64,000 nucleotides of DNA from an uncultured Eubacterium sp. Its GTDB lineage: Bacteria; Bacillota; Clostridia; Lachnospirales; Lachnospiraceae. Of the stretch, positions 27,274 through 35,170 are shown one piece after another. The notes under the pieces were generated by a model. It was given only the letters and a program-made list of their open reading frames with translations, had not been told where the DNA came from and searched no databases. Position numbers and translations under genes: made by a program. Numbering within the stretch: the stretch's first letter is position 1; every line of letters starts with the position of its first letter. The DNA lies in assembly GCA_900551945.1 (NCBI GenBank), contig URYE01000003.1:12747-76746 (forward strand), in the 5' to 3' direction.

Positions 27274-27786
27274 ATGTTAGAGAGATTTTATCCTACTGCT
27301 TATTACGACTCAGCATATAATATAGATTATGATGGGTTATATAAAGCTGGATACAAAGGGATAATATATGACGTTGACAATACACTTGTAGAGCATGGTG
27401 CGCCTGTGACAACAAGAGCAATAGAACTATTTAACAAGCTTCATTCAAAAGGCATTAAGACTTGTATTATCTCTAATAATAAAGAGTATAGGGTTAAACC
27501 TTTGGCTGATAAAGTACATTCAGAGTATGTAAGTAATGCAAAGAAGCCATCACCTGTTAATTACATTAAAGCAATGGAGATTATGGGAACAGACGTTAAT
27601 AACACATTATTTATTGGTGACCAGCTCTTTACTGATGTGTGGGGAGCTAATAGAGCAGGAATAAAGACAATTCTTGTAGCACCTATAGCTAAACATGAAG
27701 AAATACAAATTGTTTTAAAACGTTATCTTGAGGCGATTGTGTTACATTTTTATATGAAAAATCATACGATGAATGAAAAAATATAA
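27274..27786 (+). CDS. yqeG: YqeG family HAD IIIA-type phosphatase
   Basis: A 170-residue HAD-superfamily phosphatase. Motif I is YDVDNTLVEHG (about 32-42), motif II SNN (67-69), motif III KKPSP, and motif IV FIGDQLFTDVWGANRAG. The N-terminal FYPTAYYDSAYNIDYDGLY is typical of YqeG. The substrate is not established. In Bacillus yqeG precedes aroE (yqeG-yqeH-aroE), and here it directly precedes aroE without yqeH, which supports the assignment. Confidence 0.9.
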   Translation: MLERFYPTAYYDSAYNIDYDGLYKAGYKGIIYDVDNTLVEHGAPVTTRAIELFNKLHSKGIKTCIISNNKEYRVKPLADKVHSEYVSNAKKPSPVNYIKAMEIMGTDVNNTLFIGDQLFTDVWGANRAGIKTILVAPIAKHEEIQIVLKRYLEAIVLHFYMKNHTMNEKI

Positions 27787-27849
27787 TATAAATATATTTA
27801 AGTTTTGGTATTAATACAAAAAATATCAAATTGAGAAAGGAAAAGAAAA

Positions 27850-28725
27850 ATGAATGTAATTAATGGAACAACAAAGGTGTGTGGCTTAATTGGCAATCCT
27901 GTGGGACATTCTATTTCACCTTTAATACATAATAAACTTGCAAAGCTTTGTAATATTGACATGGTGTATACAACATTTAAAGTTGAAAAGGGGTGTGTAG
28001 AAACTGCCGTTAAAGGTGCATTTGCACTTGATATAAAGGGGCTTAATGTGACAGTTCCGCATAAGCAGGAAGTGATAGACGTGCTTGATGATATTGACCC
28101 TATGGCAAAGGCAATTGGTGCTGTGAATACACTTGTAAGAACTGACAAGGGTTATAAAGGATATAACACTGATATTTTGGGACTTGAAAGAGAGCTTGAC
28201 GAAGTAGGAATTAAGCTTGGTGGTAATAAGGTAATAATTTTAGGTGCTGGTGGTGCTGCCAGAGCAATTGCATTTTTATGTGTAAATAAGGGTGCAGTAA
28301 GTGTTAATATTCTTAATAGAACAGTTGAAAAGGCTCAAAGCATTGCAAATGATATTAATACACATCTTAACTCTTGTGTGGCAAAGGCTATGGCTTTATC
28401 AGATTATAATATGCTTGAAGGTGATGATTATATTGTAATTCAGACTTCAAGTGTAGGTTTGTATCCTAATTGTGACAGTGCTGTTATTGAAGATGAAGAA
28501 TTTTATAAAAAGGCAGCAGTTGGCGTTGATATTATTTACAATCCTGCAACTACTAAGTTTATTAAGCTTATTAATGCTCAAGGAAAATGTGCTTACAACG
28601 GTCTTAAAATGTTATTATATCAAGGAGTTAGTGCCTTTGAATTGTGGAATAATATAAAAGTTACAGATGAACAGGCAAATGAAGTTTACGAATGTATGAA
28701 AAAGGAGTTAAACATCGTTGAATAA
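27850..28725 (+). CDS. aroE: Shikimate dehydrogenase
   Basis: NADPH-dependent reduction of 3-dehydroshikimate to shikimate. The 291-residue protein has the shikimate-binding GNPVGHSISPLIHN (about 15-28), catalytic Lys and Asp context in GLNVTVPHKQ, and the NADP-binding GAGGAARAI. GAAAGGAAAAG precedes the ATG by 7 bases. The 3' end overlaps aroK by 8 bp. Confidence 0.96.
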   Translation: MNVINGTTKVCGLIGNPVGHSISPLIHNKLAKLCNIDMVYTTFKVEKGCVETAVKGAFALDIKGLNVTVPHKQEVIDVLDDIDPMAKAIGAVNTLVRTDKGYKGYNTDILGLERELDEVGIKLGGNKVIILGAGGAARAIAFLCVNKGAVSVNILNRTVEKAQSIANDINTHLNSCVAKAMALSDYNMLEGDDYIVIQTSSVGLYPNCDSAVIEDEEFYKKAAVGVDIIYNPATTKFIKLINAQGKCAYNGLKMLLYQGVSAFELWNNIKVTDEQANEVYECMKKELNIVE

Positions 28726-29215
28726 TATAGTACTTATAGGTTTTATGGGGTGTGGAAAGACAACCTTTGGTAAATGGATTGCAAATAATTACAATATGGA
28801 ATTTATAGATACTGATGATTATATAGAAAGTAAAGAAAATAGAAAGATAAGTGATATATTTGCAAGTGATGGAGAAGAGTTTTTTAGAAGTCTTGAAACA
28901 AGCACTATAGATAAATTATCTAAAAGTGTAAGTAATGCTGTAATATCTGTTGGCGGAGGTCTTCCGGTAAGAGAGTGTAACAGAGCTATACTTAAACAAC
29001 TTGGAAAAGTAATCTATCTTGAAACATCAATAAATGAGCTTGAAAAACGTCTTAAAAATGATACAAAAAGACCACTTCTTGCAGGTGGAAATGTAAGACA
29101 AAAGATAGAAAGTCTTATGATTGCAAGAGAAAATATTTATATTTCTGTAGCAGATTGTGTTATTAAGACAGATAATAAATCATTTAAACAGATGTATGAA
29201 GAAGTAAAGCTGTAA
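28718..29215 (+). CDS. aroK: Shikimate kinase
   Basis: Phosphorylates shikimate with ATP. The 165-residue protein has Walker A GFMGCGKTTFG (residues 7-17), the shikimate-binding DTDDYIE and FFRSLE segments, VGGGLP, and the lid Arg in KNDTKRPLL. TTG start inside the aroE 3' end, with AAGGAG upstream, consistent with translational coupling. Confidence 0.95.
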   Translation: MNNIVLIGFMGCGKTTFGKWIANNYNMEFIDTDDYIESKENRKISDIFASDGEEFFRSLETSTIDKLSKSVSNAVISVGGGLPVRECNRAILKQLGKVIYLETSINELEKRLKNDTKRPLLAGGNVRQKIESLMIARENIYISVADCVIKTDNKSFKQMYEEVKL

Positions 29216-29230
29216 TTTGTTAATTTATTC

Positions 29231-29322
29231 ATACGAGCAACGAGTCAAAGTTCGTACTTGCATTAGACTGGGTGACTGTTGTGATAATATGAGAAACTAG
29301 CAGAGAGTGTTTCTTATAGTTG
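29231..29322. repeat. Family B dispersed repeat, copy 4
   Basis: About 92 bp: ATACGAGCAACGAGTCAAAG at the left, GATAATATGAGAAACTAGCA and GAGTGTTTCTTATAGTTG at the right. It lies between aroK and aroQ, comparable with the pheS-pheT copy. The AGAAACT / AGTGTTTCT segment can form a small hairpin. Confidence 0.7.
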
Positions 29323-29420
29323 AATATAGCAAAGTTTATGGTATGAAAATTTTTTGTCTAAAAGACGCAAACTAGATTTGATAGACTATAATGAGTAAAT
29401 CAGTTGGAAAGGATTATATT

Positions 29421-29861
29421 ATGAAAATATTAGTAATTAATGGACCTAATATTAATTTTTTAGGTATTAGAGAAAAAGGGATATATGGCAATCAAGACTA
29501 TGCTTATCTTGAAAAGCTTATTAATGATAAGGCAAATGAACTTGGGGTAGAAGTTGAAGTTTTCCAAAGCAATCACGAAGGAGCAATAATTGACAAGATA
29601 CAGCAGGCTTACTATGATAAAGTAGATGGAATTGTAATTAATCCGGGAGCATTTACACATTACAGTTATGCTGTAAGAGACGCACTTGCTTCCGTTGCCG
29701 ATATTCCTAAGATTGAAGTTCATATATCTAATGTACATACAAGAGAAGAATTTAGACATACATCTGTTACAGTGCCAGTGTGCAACGGTCAGGTGGTAGG
29801 CTTAGGACTTAATGGTTATTTATATGCAGTGCAGGCAATTAAAGACATGAAAAATGTATAA
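29421..29861 (+). CDS. aroQ: 3-dehydroquinate dehydratase, type II
   Basis: Dehydrates 3-dehydroquinate in the shikimate pathway. The 146-residue length is typical of type II. Motifs: VINGPNINFLGIREKGIYG with the catalytic Arg and Tyr (residues 5-23), NPGAFTHYSYAVRDAL, and EVHISNVHTREEFRHTSV with the catalytic His. The ATG preceded by AAAGGA was chosen over an upstream ATG without a site. It continues the aroE-aroK run after a family B repeat. Confidence 0.96.
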   Translation: MKILVINGPNINFLGIREKGIYGNQDYAYLEKLINDKANELGVEVEVFQSNHEGAIIDKIQQAYYDKVDGIVINPGAFTHYSYAVRDALASVADIPKIEVHISNVHTREEFRHTSVTVPVCNGQVVGLGLNGYLYAVQAIKDMKNV

Positions 29862-30076
29862 TATTTAGTAACTATTTATATGTAAGCTTGACATTTATAA
29901 ATAGGTGGCAAAAAAACACATAGTTTGTTGGCAACAGTAGTCATATGGCAAAAGTTAAAATTTATCTATTTACAGCTTCATATGTGAAAGATGTATTTTA
30001 TATTGGATATGGTAATACTATATGTGTGAAAAGTAACAATATTTATAAATTTATATAAGTAATTGTAAAAAAGAGG

Positions 30077-30105
30077 TTGCCAAAATGCTCAATTTATTAT
30101 AAAAT
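30077..30105 (+). promoter_or_regulatory. Predicted promoter of efp
   Basis: TTGCCA at 30077-30082, a 17-bp spacer and TAAAAT at 30100-30105, matching the hexamers in front of pheS. The leader to efp would be about 195 bases. Between aroQ and this promoter (29862-30076) I see only AT-rich sequence without a gene. Confidence 0.6.
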
Positions 30106-30128
30106 GATAAAAGTTATTGATTAAAATT

Positions 30129-30306
30129 CCACGAAATTCAAGTGGTAATAATTGTTATTATTTATAGGCATACTATAATGGTAACTAGGAACTAACTATA
30201 TTTTAAAGAAAGGAAAAGCTACAAGTAGATAATATATATAATCAAGATATATTTATTATCTAGCATATACGTTTGTATGTGTTTTAAGTAGCAGGTATAC
30301 CAAAGT
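30129..30306 (+). promoter_or_regulatory. Structured leader RNA of efp, shared with trpS
   Basis: Block 1: hairpin CCAC-gaaattcaa-GTGG then TAATAATT (30129-30153). Block 2: AAAGAAAGGAAAA (30205-30217), then GCTAC (30218-30222) pairing with GTAGC (30288-30292) and enclosing TAGATAATA/TATTATCTA (30226-30262) and CATATAC/GTATGTG (30264-30281). Comparison with the trpS leader shows conserved AAAGGAAAAGCTA, CATATACG, TTTNAGTAGCAGGT and different but still paired sequences in hairpin 1 and block 1. The efp start codon is 14 bases after GTAGC. Confidence 0.65.
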
Positions 30307-30864
30307 ATGGTAACAGCAGGTGATTTTAAGAACGGTATCACATTAGAAATGGACAATGCTATTTGGCAGATTATAGAATTCCAGCACGTTAAGCCAGGTA
30401 AGGGTGCGGCTTTCGTTAGAACTAAGTTAAAGAACATCGTAAGTGGTGGTGTTGTTGAAAAGTCTTTCAGACCAACAGAAAAGTTCACATTAGCTCATAT
30501 CGAAAGAAAAGAATTCCAGTATTTATATGCTGATGGTGACCTTTACAACTTCATGGATACAGAAACTTATGACCAGATTGCATTAAGCGCAGATAATGTT
30601 GGTGATTCACTTAAGTTCGTTAAGGAAAATGAAATGGTTAAGTTATGCTCACACAATGGCAATGTATTCGCTATTGAACCACCTATTACTGTTGAATTAG
30701 AAGTAACAGAAACAGAACCAGGTGTTAAGGGTGATACAGCTACAGGTGCTACAAAGCCAGCTATCGTTGAAACAGGTGCTAAGATTTTAGTTCCATTATT
30801 CGTTAATCAGGGCGATACAGTTAAGATTGACACTCGTACTGGAGAATATTTATCAAGAGTATAA
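30307..30864 (+). CDS. efp: Elongation factor P
   Basis: Relieves ribosome stalling at polyproline by binding between the P and E sites. The 185-residue protein has the KOW-like N-terminal domain with the tip loop [13 protein letters not shown] (Lys at the modification position near residue 32), followed by two OB domains. The [19 protein letters not shown] segment near the end reads [17 protein letters not shown], typical of EF-P. No modification enzyme (ymfI or yfcM/epmA) is nearby. Codon use is more biased than neighbours, consistent with high expression. Confidence 0.96.
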   Translation: MVTAGDFKNGITLEMDNAIWQIIEFQHVKPGKGAAFVRTKLKNIVSGGVVEKSFRPTEKFTLAHIERKEFQYLYADGDLYNFMDTETYDQIALSADNVGDSLKFVKENEMVKLCSHNGNVFAIEPPITVELEVTETEPGVKGDTATGATKPAIVETGAKILVPLFVNQGDTVKIDTRTGEYLSRV

Positions 30865-30892
30865 TAATATTTCAAAAGAAATATACAGGTTT

Positions 30893-30935
30893 AAAGCAGG
30901 TAAACTTAGTTTAATACTGAAGTTACCTGCTTTTT
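30893..30935 (+). terminator. Intrinsic terminator of efp
   Basis: AAAGCAGGTAAACT pairs with AGTTACCTGCTTT with one bulge, and a T5 run follows. Confidence 0.8.
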
Positions 30936-31075
30936 GTTATTGATATTAGCTTGTCCTGTGGTTCATTATCATTATGTGTATACATACATAAAGAAAACCA
31001 TATATAATCATAATATAATCACGAACCATATATGCTGTTGAACGTATTACGTTTTGGAATTTCTTAAACTGCATA

Positions 31076-31399
31076 CTAGCCTCTGCTTTTATATGTGGCG
31101 CATACTGTATCATCAGTTTTAGAAGCAAGTATACCAGAAATGTCAACATGGTCAGCATTACATTTATTGTTGTCATTATAAACACAGCTTGCTGCGTCAC
31201 AGGCAATGTCAAGAGTTATATTAGGAGTAGAATAAGAGTTACTAGCAGAACCAGATGTGTCTTCAAAAAAGCTTCCACAGCATGTATCATCACAAGTACA
31301 TGCGTTGTTTCCTTTAACGTTAATAGATGATAAACAACATTTTTTCTCATCGTTGTCATTGTGACAACATTTTGTTACATTACAATCCAGATTAGTCAT
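31076..31399 (-). CDS. DUF1540 Cys-rich protein, two repeats
   Basis: A 107-residue protein with two DUF1540-like Cys4 modules: C6..C11/C12..C22 with CTCDDTCC at residues 4-41, and CDAASCVYNDNNKCNADHVD..TVC at residues 67-100. The pattern C-x4-C-x7-C-x(n)-C suggests metal binding. The function of DUF1540 is not known; members are common in spore-forming clostridia. GGAGG is 7 bases from the ATG but is buried in a 12-bp stem (31402-31477) that also looks like the lepB terminator. Confidence 0.85.
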   Translation of the reverse strand: MTNLDCNVTKCCHNDNDEKKCCLSSINVKGNNACTCDDTCCGSFFEDTSGSASNSYSTPNITLDIACDAASCVYNDNNKCNADHVDISGILASKTDDTVCATYKSRG

Positions 31400-31401
31400 A
31401 A

Positions 31402-31477
31402 AAAAACCTCCAACTTATAATATGATTATCACATAAGTAAAATATTATGTGTTTCATATATATTATTGGAGGTTTTT
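31402..31477 (-). promoter_or_regulatory. Terminator-like hairpin sequestering the DUF1540 ribosome binding site
   Basis: On the minus strand AAAAACCTCCAA (31477-31466) pairs exactly with TTGGAGGTTTTT (31413-31402), and the T-run continues to the ATG at 31399. The 52-base loop contains a smaller ACATAA/TTATGT stem. The hairpin begins 12 bases after the lepB stop, as an intrinsic terminator would, yet its 3' arm contains the GGAGG used by the next gene. Confidence 0.65.
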
Positions 31478-31488
31478 AAAAAATTATT

Positions 31489-32160
31489 CTATTTTATAGT
31501 ACTAAATGAAAGGTGTTTATTTTCACCATCATAGTATCTAAAAATTACTTTTGCAAGAATTTTATCTTTTGCAACGTAAGTATTAGTCCAGTAACGAGAG
31601 TCAAGAGAATTGTTACGGTTGTCACCCATCATAAAGTAATGACCTTCAGGGACAACATATGTTTCTTGTTTTGTTGTTATTGCCATATCTTCTCTTAAAT
31701 AATCTTCTTCAAGTTCTTCACCATTAACATAAACTTTACCAGAAATTATTTGTATAATATCACCAGGTGTACCTATAACACGTTTTACATAAGTCTGTGT
31801 TTCATCGTCAGGATATTTAAAAATTACAATATCGCCACGTTCTGGTTCACTAAACATATAAGAAAGTCTAAAGCCTATAAGTCGGTCACCTTCCATTATA
31901 GTATTTTTCATAGAGCCAGTTGGAACTTGAGCATTAATAATAATAAAATGTGTTGTAATAAAAGCTATTATTATAGCTGCGGCAAATATTTTTATATAAC
32001 TTAATATTTCTGATAAAATTGCTGAACGAGATGATTTCTTAGGTGCATCTTTAGAAGAAGTACTATTGTTGTATTTTTTTTCGAGTTCGTCATCAGCCTT
32101 ATCAAGGTCAGCATATAGATGCTTTCGTTCTTTGTAATAATCGTTATCGTATTCCTGCAT
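31489..32160 (-). CDS. lepB: Signal peptidase I
   Basis: Membrane serine protease that removes Sec/Tat signal peptides. The 223-residue protein has a hydrophilic N-terminal 50 residues, one membrane segment (about 56-76), catalytic Ser83 in VPTGSM, and catalytic Lys126 in YVKRVIGTPGD; the MGDNRNNSLDSRYW box follows. The longer-than-usual acidic and Lys-rich cytoplasmic tail is notable. The ATG preceded by GGGGATATTAT was chosen; an ATG seven codons upstream has no clear site. Transcribed downstream of htpG but separated by a terminator. Confidence 0.94.
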   Translation of the reverse strand: MQEYDNDYYKERKHLYADLDKADDELEKKYNNSTSSKDAPKKSSRSAILSEILSYIKIFAAAIIIAFITTHFIIINAQVPTGSMKNTIMEGDRLIGFRLSYMFSEPERGDIVIFKYPDDETQTYVKRVIGTPGDIIQIISGKVYVNGEELEEDYLREDMAITTKQETYVVPEGHYFMMGDNRNNSLDSRYWTNTYVAKDKILAKVIFRYYDGENKHLSFSTIK

Positions 32161-32240
32161 ATAATATCCCCGTTCTGCCAAAATGTATAATATACATAAT
32201 GACTTTTATTGATAAATGTGGCATAAGCCTTTTATGAAAA

Positions 32241-32270
32241 ATCGCACCTGGAATTATATCCAAGTGCGAT
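32241..32270 (-). terminator. Intrinsic terminator of htpG
   Basis: On the minus strand ATCGCACTTGGA pairs with TCCAGGTGCGAT across a 6-base loop and is followed by TTTTT. Confidence 0.75.
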
Positions 32271-32303
32271 AAATTCACATATCATATTCTACTGTATAGA
32301 AGA

Positions 32304-34298
32304 TTATTTTGCAAGCAATTCCATAATTTTATTACTTCTTGCTATGAAATTAGTCATCTGTTCTGGTGATAATGGTGCGTGGCTTAAAAGAGCAAGGTCA
32401 TAAAGCTGTTCGCACATCATTGGTGTATTTTCACCATCTTTATTATCAACAATATATTTTACAAGGTCATTATTAGCATTAAGAACAAGAGTAAGTCCTT
32501 GACCACCAAACATAGAAGGGTCCATTCCTGGCATACTGTACATCTTCATCATATCCTGCATACGTCTGTCTTGTTCAGAAAGAGTAATCATAGAAGAAAT
32601 AGAAGTGTTCTTTAACTTTTCAACCTTTACAATAAGATTGTCTTTGTTAAGGGCTTTTTTAAATGTTTCTGTAAGTGTTTCAGTAACATCTTTTAATTCA
32701 TCTTCTGATGTTTCTTCCTTGAAGCTGTCTGAAAGGTCAGCATCAATACGGGCAAATTTAACATTTTCATTCTTACCTTCAAGGTGAGTGATAAATGGTT
32801 GGTCAATATTATGTGTAAGGATTACAGCATCAATGCCTTCTTCCTTAAACATATTAATATACTGACTCTGTTCAGTTTCGTTAGTAACATAAAATACTGT
32901 ATTTTCATGTTTTTCTTTGTTTTCTTCAAGACATTCATTTAATGTAAGGTACTTGCCATCAAGGTTCTTAAAGATAATGAAATCTTTCATCTTGTCGTAG
33001 AACTTATCGTCTTTTAAGCAACCAAATTTGATAAATGGGTTGATGTCATCCCAGTATTTTTCGTAGTTTTCTTTGTCTGTCTTATACATTCCTGAAAGCT
33101 TGTCGCCAACCTTCTTTGTAATGTATTCTGATATTTTCTTAACAAAACCATCATTTTGTAATGCACTACGAGATACATTAAGTGGAAGGTCTGGGCAGTC
33201 AATAACACCTTTAAGAAGAAGTAAAAATTCAGGAATAACTTCTTTGATGTTATCAGCTACGAATACTTGATTGTTGTAAAGCTTTATAGTTCCTTCGATA
33301 GACTCATATTCTGTATTAATCTTAGGGAAGTATAAAATACCTTTTAAGTTAAATGGATAATCCATATTTAAGTGTATCCAGAAGAGTGGTTCTTTATAAT
33401 CCTTAAATACTGAACGGTAGAAGGACTTGTATTCTTCATCAGTACATTCATTAGGGTGCTTTGTCCAAAGTGGGTGAGTTTCGTTTAATGCAGCTGGGCG
33501 TTTAACGATTTTTGCCATCTTCTTAGCAGGAACTTTTTCTACTGTTTCTTTTGTACCGTCTTCTTTTTCAACTTCTTCTGTTACAGCATCTTTTACAAAT
33601 GTATCAAGAACAGTATCTTTTTCTGTTACTTCTTCTTCTGGAATTTCTTCTGTAAGCTGACCTGCGTCTTCATTTTCAAAGAAGATAGGAATTGGCATAA
33701 ATGAGCAGTACTTTTCAATAACTTCTTTTGCCTTATATTCGTTAGCAAATTCATAGCTGTCTTCATTTAAGTAAAGAGTAATTTCTGTACCGCAAGTTTC
33801 TTTGTTGCCATCTTCCATATCATATTCTGTGCCACCATCGCATGACCAGTGAACAGCAGTTGAGCCATCTTTATAAGAAAGAGTGTCAATAGTTACAGTA
33901 TCAGCAACCATAAAAGCTGAGTAGAAACCAAGACCGAAGTGACCGATAATCTGGTCTTCGTTAGTCTTATCTTTGTATTTTTCAAGGAAAGCTTCAGCAC
34001 CAGAGAAAGCAATCTGATTGATGTATTCGCCAACTTCTTCCTTAGTCATACCAATACCATTGTCAATGATTTTGATAGTTTTCTTTTCTGGTGATGTCTT
34101 TACAATTACTTTGTATTCAATATCGTCTGGAGCTTCATATTCGCCAATAAGGTCGAGCTTCTTTAATTTTGTTATTGCGTCACACGCATTTGAAATTAAT
34201 TCTCTGTAGAAAATGTCGTGGTCAGAGTACATCCATTTCTTAATAATAGGGAAGATGTTTTGACTGTTAATTGATAAATTTCCATGTTCGTTTGCCAT
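32304..34298 (-). CDS. htpG: Molecular chaperone HtpG (Hsp90)
   Basis: ATP-dependent Hsp90 homologue. The 664-residue protein has the GHKL ATPase N-domain (YRELISNACDAITKL, about 33-47; IDNGIGMTKEEV with the nucleotide-binding Asp; GHFGLGFYSAFMVADTV), a charged linker at about 225-265 (EEEVTEKDTVLDTFVKDAVT), and a complete middle and C-terminal domain. It is the sole gene between a promoter with a CIRCE operator and a terminator, indicating heat-shock control by HrcA. Confidence 0.96.
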   Translation of the reverse strand: MANEHGNLSINSQNIFPIIKKWMYSDHDIFYRELISNACDAITKLKKLDLIGEYEAPDDIEYKVIVKTSPEKKTIKIIDNGIGMTKEEVGEYINQIAFSGAEAFLEKYKDKTNEDQIIGHFGLGFYSAFMVADTVTIDTLSYKDGSTAVHWSCDGGTEYDMEDGNKETCGTEITLYLNEDSYEFANEYKAKEVIEKYCSFMPIPIFFENEDAGQLTEEIPEEEVTEKDTVLDTFVKDAVTEEVEKEDGTKETVEKVPAKKMAKIVKRPAALNETHPLWTKHPNECTDEEYKSFYRSVFKDYKEPLFWIHLNMDYPFNLKGILYFPKINTEYESIEGTIKLYNNQVFVADNIKEVIPEFLLLLKGVIDCPDLPLNVSRSALQNDGFVKKISEYITKKVGDKLSGMYKTDKENYEKYWDDINPFIKFGCLKDDKFYDKMKDFIIFKNLDGKYLTLNECLEENKEKHENTVFYVTNETEQSQYINMFKEEGIDAVILTHNIDQPFITHLEGKNENVKFARIDADLSDSFKEETSEDELKDVTETLTETFKKALNKDNLIVKVEKLKNTSISSMITLSEQDRRMQDMMKMYSMPGMDPSMFGGQGLTLVLNANNDLVKYIVDNKDGENTPMMCEQLYDLALLSHAPLSPEQMTNFIARSNKIMELLAK

Positions 34299-34399
34299 AA
34301 TAAATTCTCCTTTTATAAAAATATTTATTAGTTTTAAGTTTTGTTATCATAGTTATGAAAACAAAATGTTTTCTTAAGTTTTATAAACTTACAAGATGT

Positions 34400-34428
34400 A
34401 ATTTAATACAATAAAAGTGGAAAGTCAA
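34400..34428 (-). promoter_or_regulatory. Predicted promoter of htpG
   Basis: On the minus strand TTGACT (34428-34423), 17-bp spacer, TAAATT (34405-34400). It lies immediately downstream of the CIRCE palindrome and about 100 bases upstream of htpG. Confidence 0.7.
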
Positions 34429-34435
34429 GAAAAAA

Positions 34436-34462
34436 TTAGCACTCATTTTATTTGAGTGCTAA
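34436..34462. promoter_or_regulatory. CIRCE operator (HrcA binding site)
   Basis: TTAGCACTC-N9-GAGTGCTAA is a perfect match to the CIRCE consensus bound by HrcA. On the minus strand it is 7 bases upstream of the htpG -35 hexamer. Read as RNA on the minus strand it is also followed by TTTTTTC, so it can double as an intrinsic terminator for the gene at 34515. Confidence 0.93.
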
Positions 34463-34514
34463 TAAAAGAGCCGAATATATAGAAAAAATGCGTGTTTCAA
34501 TGGAATATAAAAAT

Positions 34515-35015
34515 TTAATTAAATTCTTCAAAATCAATTGAAGCATTGTCAAGAAACTTTTTTATATAGTCATCAAGAGCATTGTCAACAGCTTTGTCAA
34601 GTGTAAATATATTAAGTGATGAACCTGTTGTAATTGTAACATTTCCATTAATATACCTTACATTAATGCAAAGTGCGCTTATATCAGAAAGAGAAAATGG
34701 TAATGAATAATAAGATATAATGCTTTCACATATATTTTCTGGAAGAATAAATACTATTTTCATAGATGATGGAACTTTTTTTCCTTTTATAATATCAAAA
34801 CATATAGGTTTTACTGTACTCCATGTAGAGTATTTCTTGAGACTTAATTGTTCGTATTCTTCATTGGTGTAGTAGTCTTTATTAATAGAGCCATTTATTG
34901 AAAATGTTATGGCTGTTGATATATCGGCTTCTGAAATATAGAGTGTGTCAAAAGTTTCTTTTATTAAAAGTTGTGACATAAAATTCTTTGTATCTTTTAT
35001 AGTAAGTGAAATCAT
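34515..35015 (-). CDS. Hypothetical protein, possibly DUF5721
   Basis: A 166-residue cytoplasmic protein starting MISLTIKDTKNFMSQLLIKE. From memory this resembles the DUF5721 family found in Lachnospiraceae, but I cannot verify that. Alternating beta strands in residues 1-130 and a terminal helix (DKAVDNALDDYIKKFLDN) are apparent. No catalytic motif is seen. GGAG is 6 bases before the ATG. It is monocistronic, divergent from the tandem sulfatase gene, and ends at the CIRCE/terminator palindrome. Confidence 0.75.
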   Translation of the reverse strand: MISLTIKDTKNFMSQLLIKETFDTLYISEADISTAITFSINGSINKDYYTNEEYEQLSLKKYSTWSTVKPICFDIIKGKKVPSSMKIVFILPENICESIISYYSLPFSLSDISALCINVRYINGNVTITTGSSLNIFTLDKAVDNALDDYIKKFLDNASIDFEEFN

Positions 35016-35090
35016 ATTTTCTCCAATCTTAGTTTAAAATATTAAGTATAACAATTATATAAAAATGATATTAAAAACACAATAAAAATA

Positions 35091-35119
35091 TTGTATTGTT
35101 TGTATTTTTGGGGTATAAT
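35091..35119 (+). promoter_or_regulatory. Predicted promoter of the tandem sulfatase gene
   Basis: TTGTAT at 35091-35096, 17-bp spacer and TATAAT at 35114-35119, 52 bases upstream of the chosen ATG. Confidence 0.65.
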
Positions 35120-35170
35120 GAGGCTTGCTTTTTTAAGCATATACAAAATAAAATAGAAAAGGATAATGGT

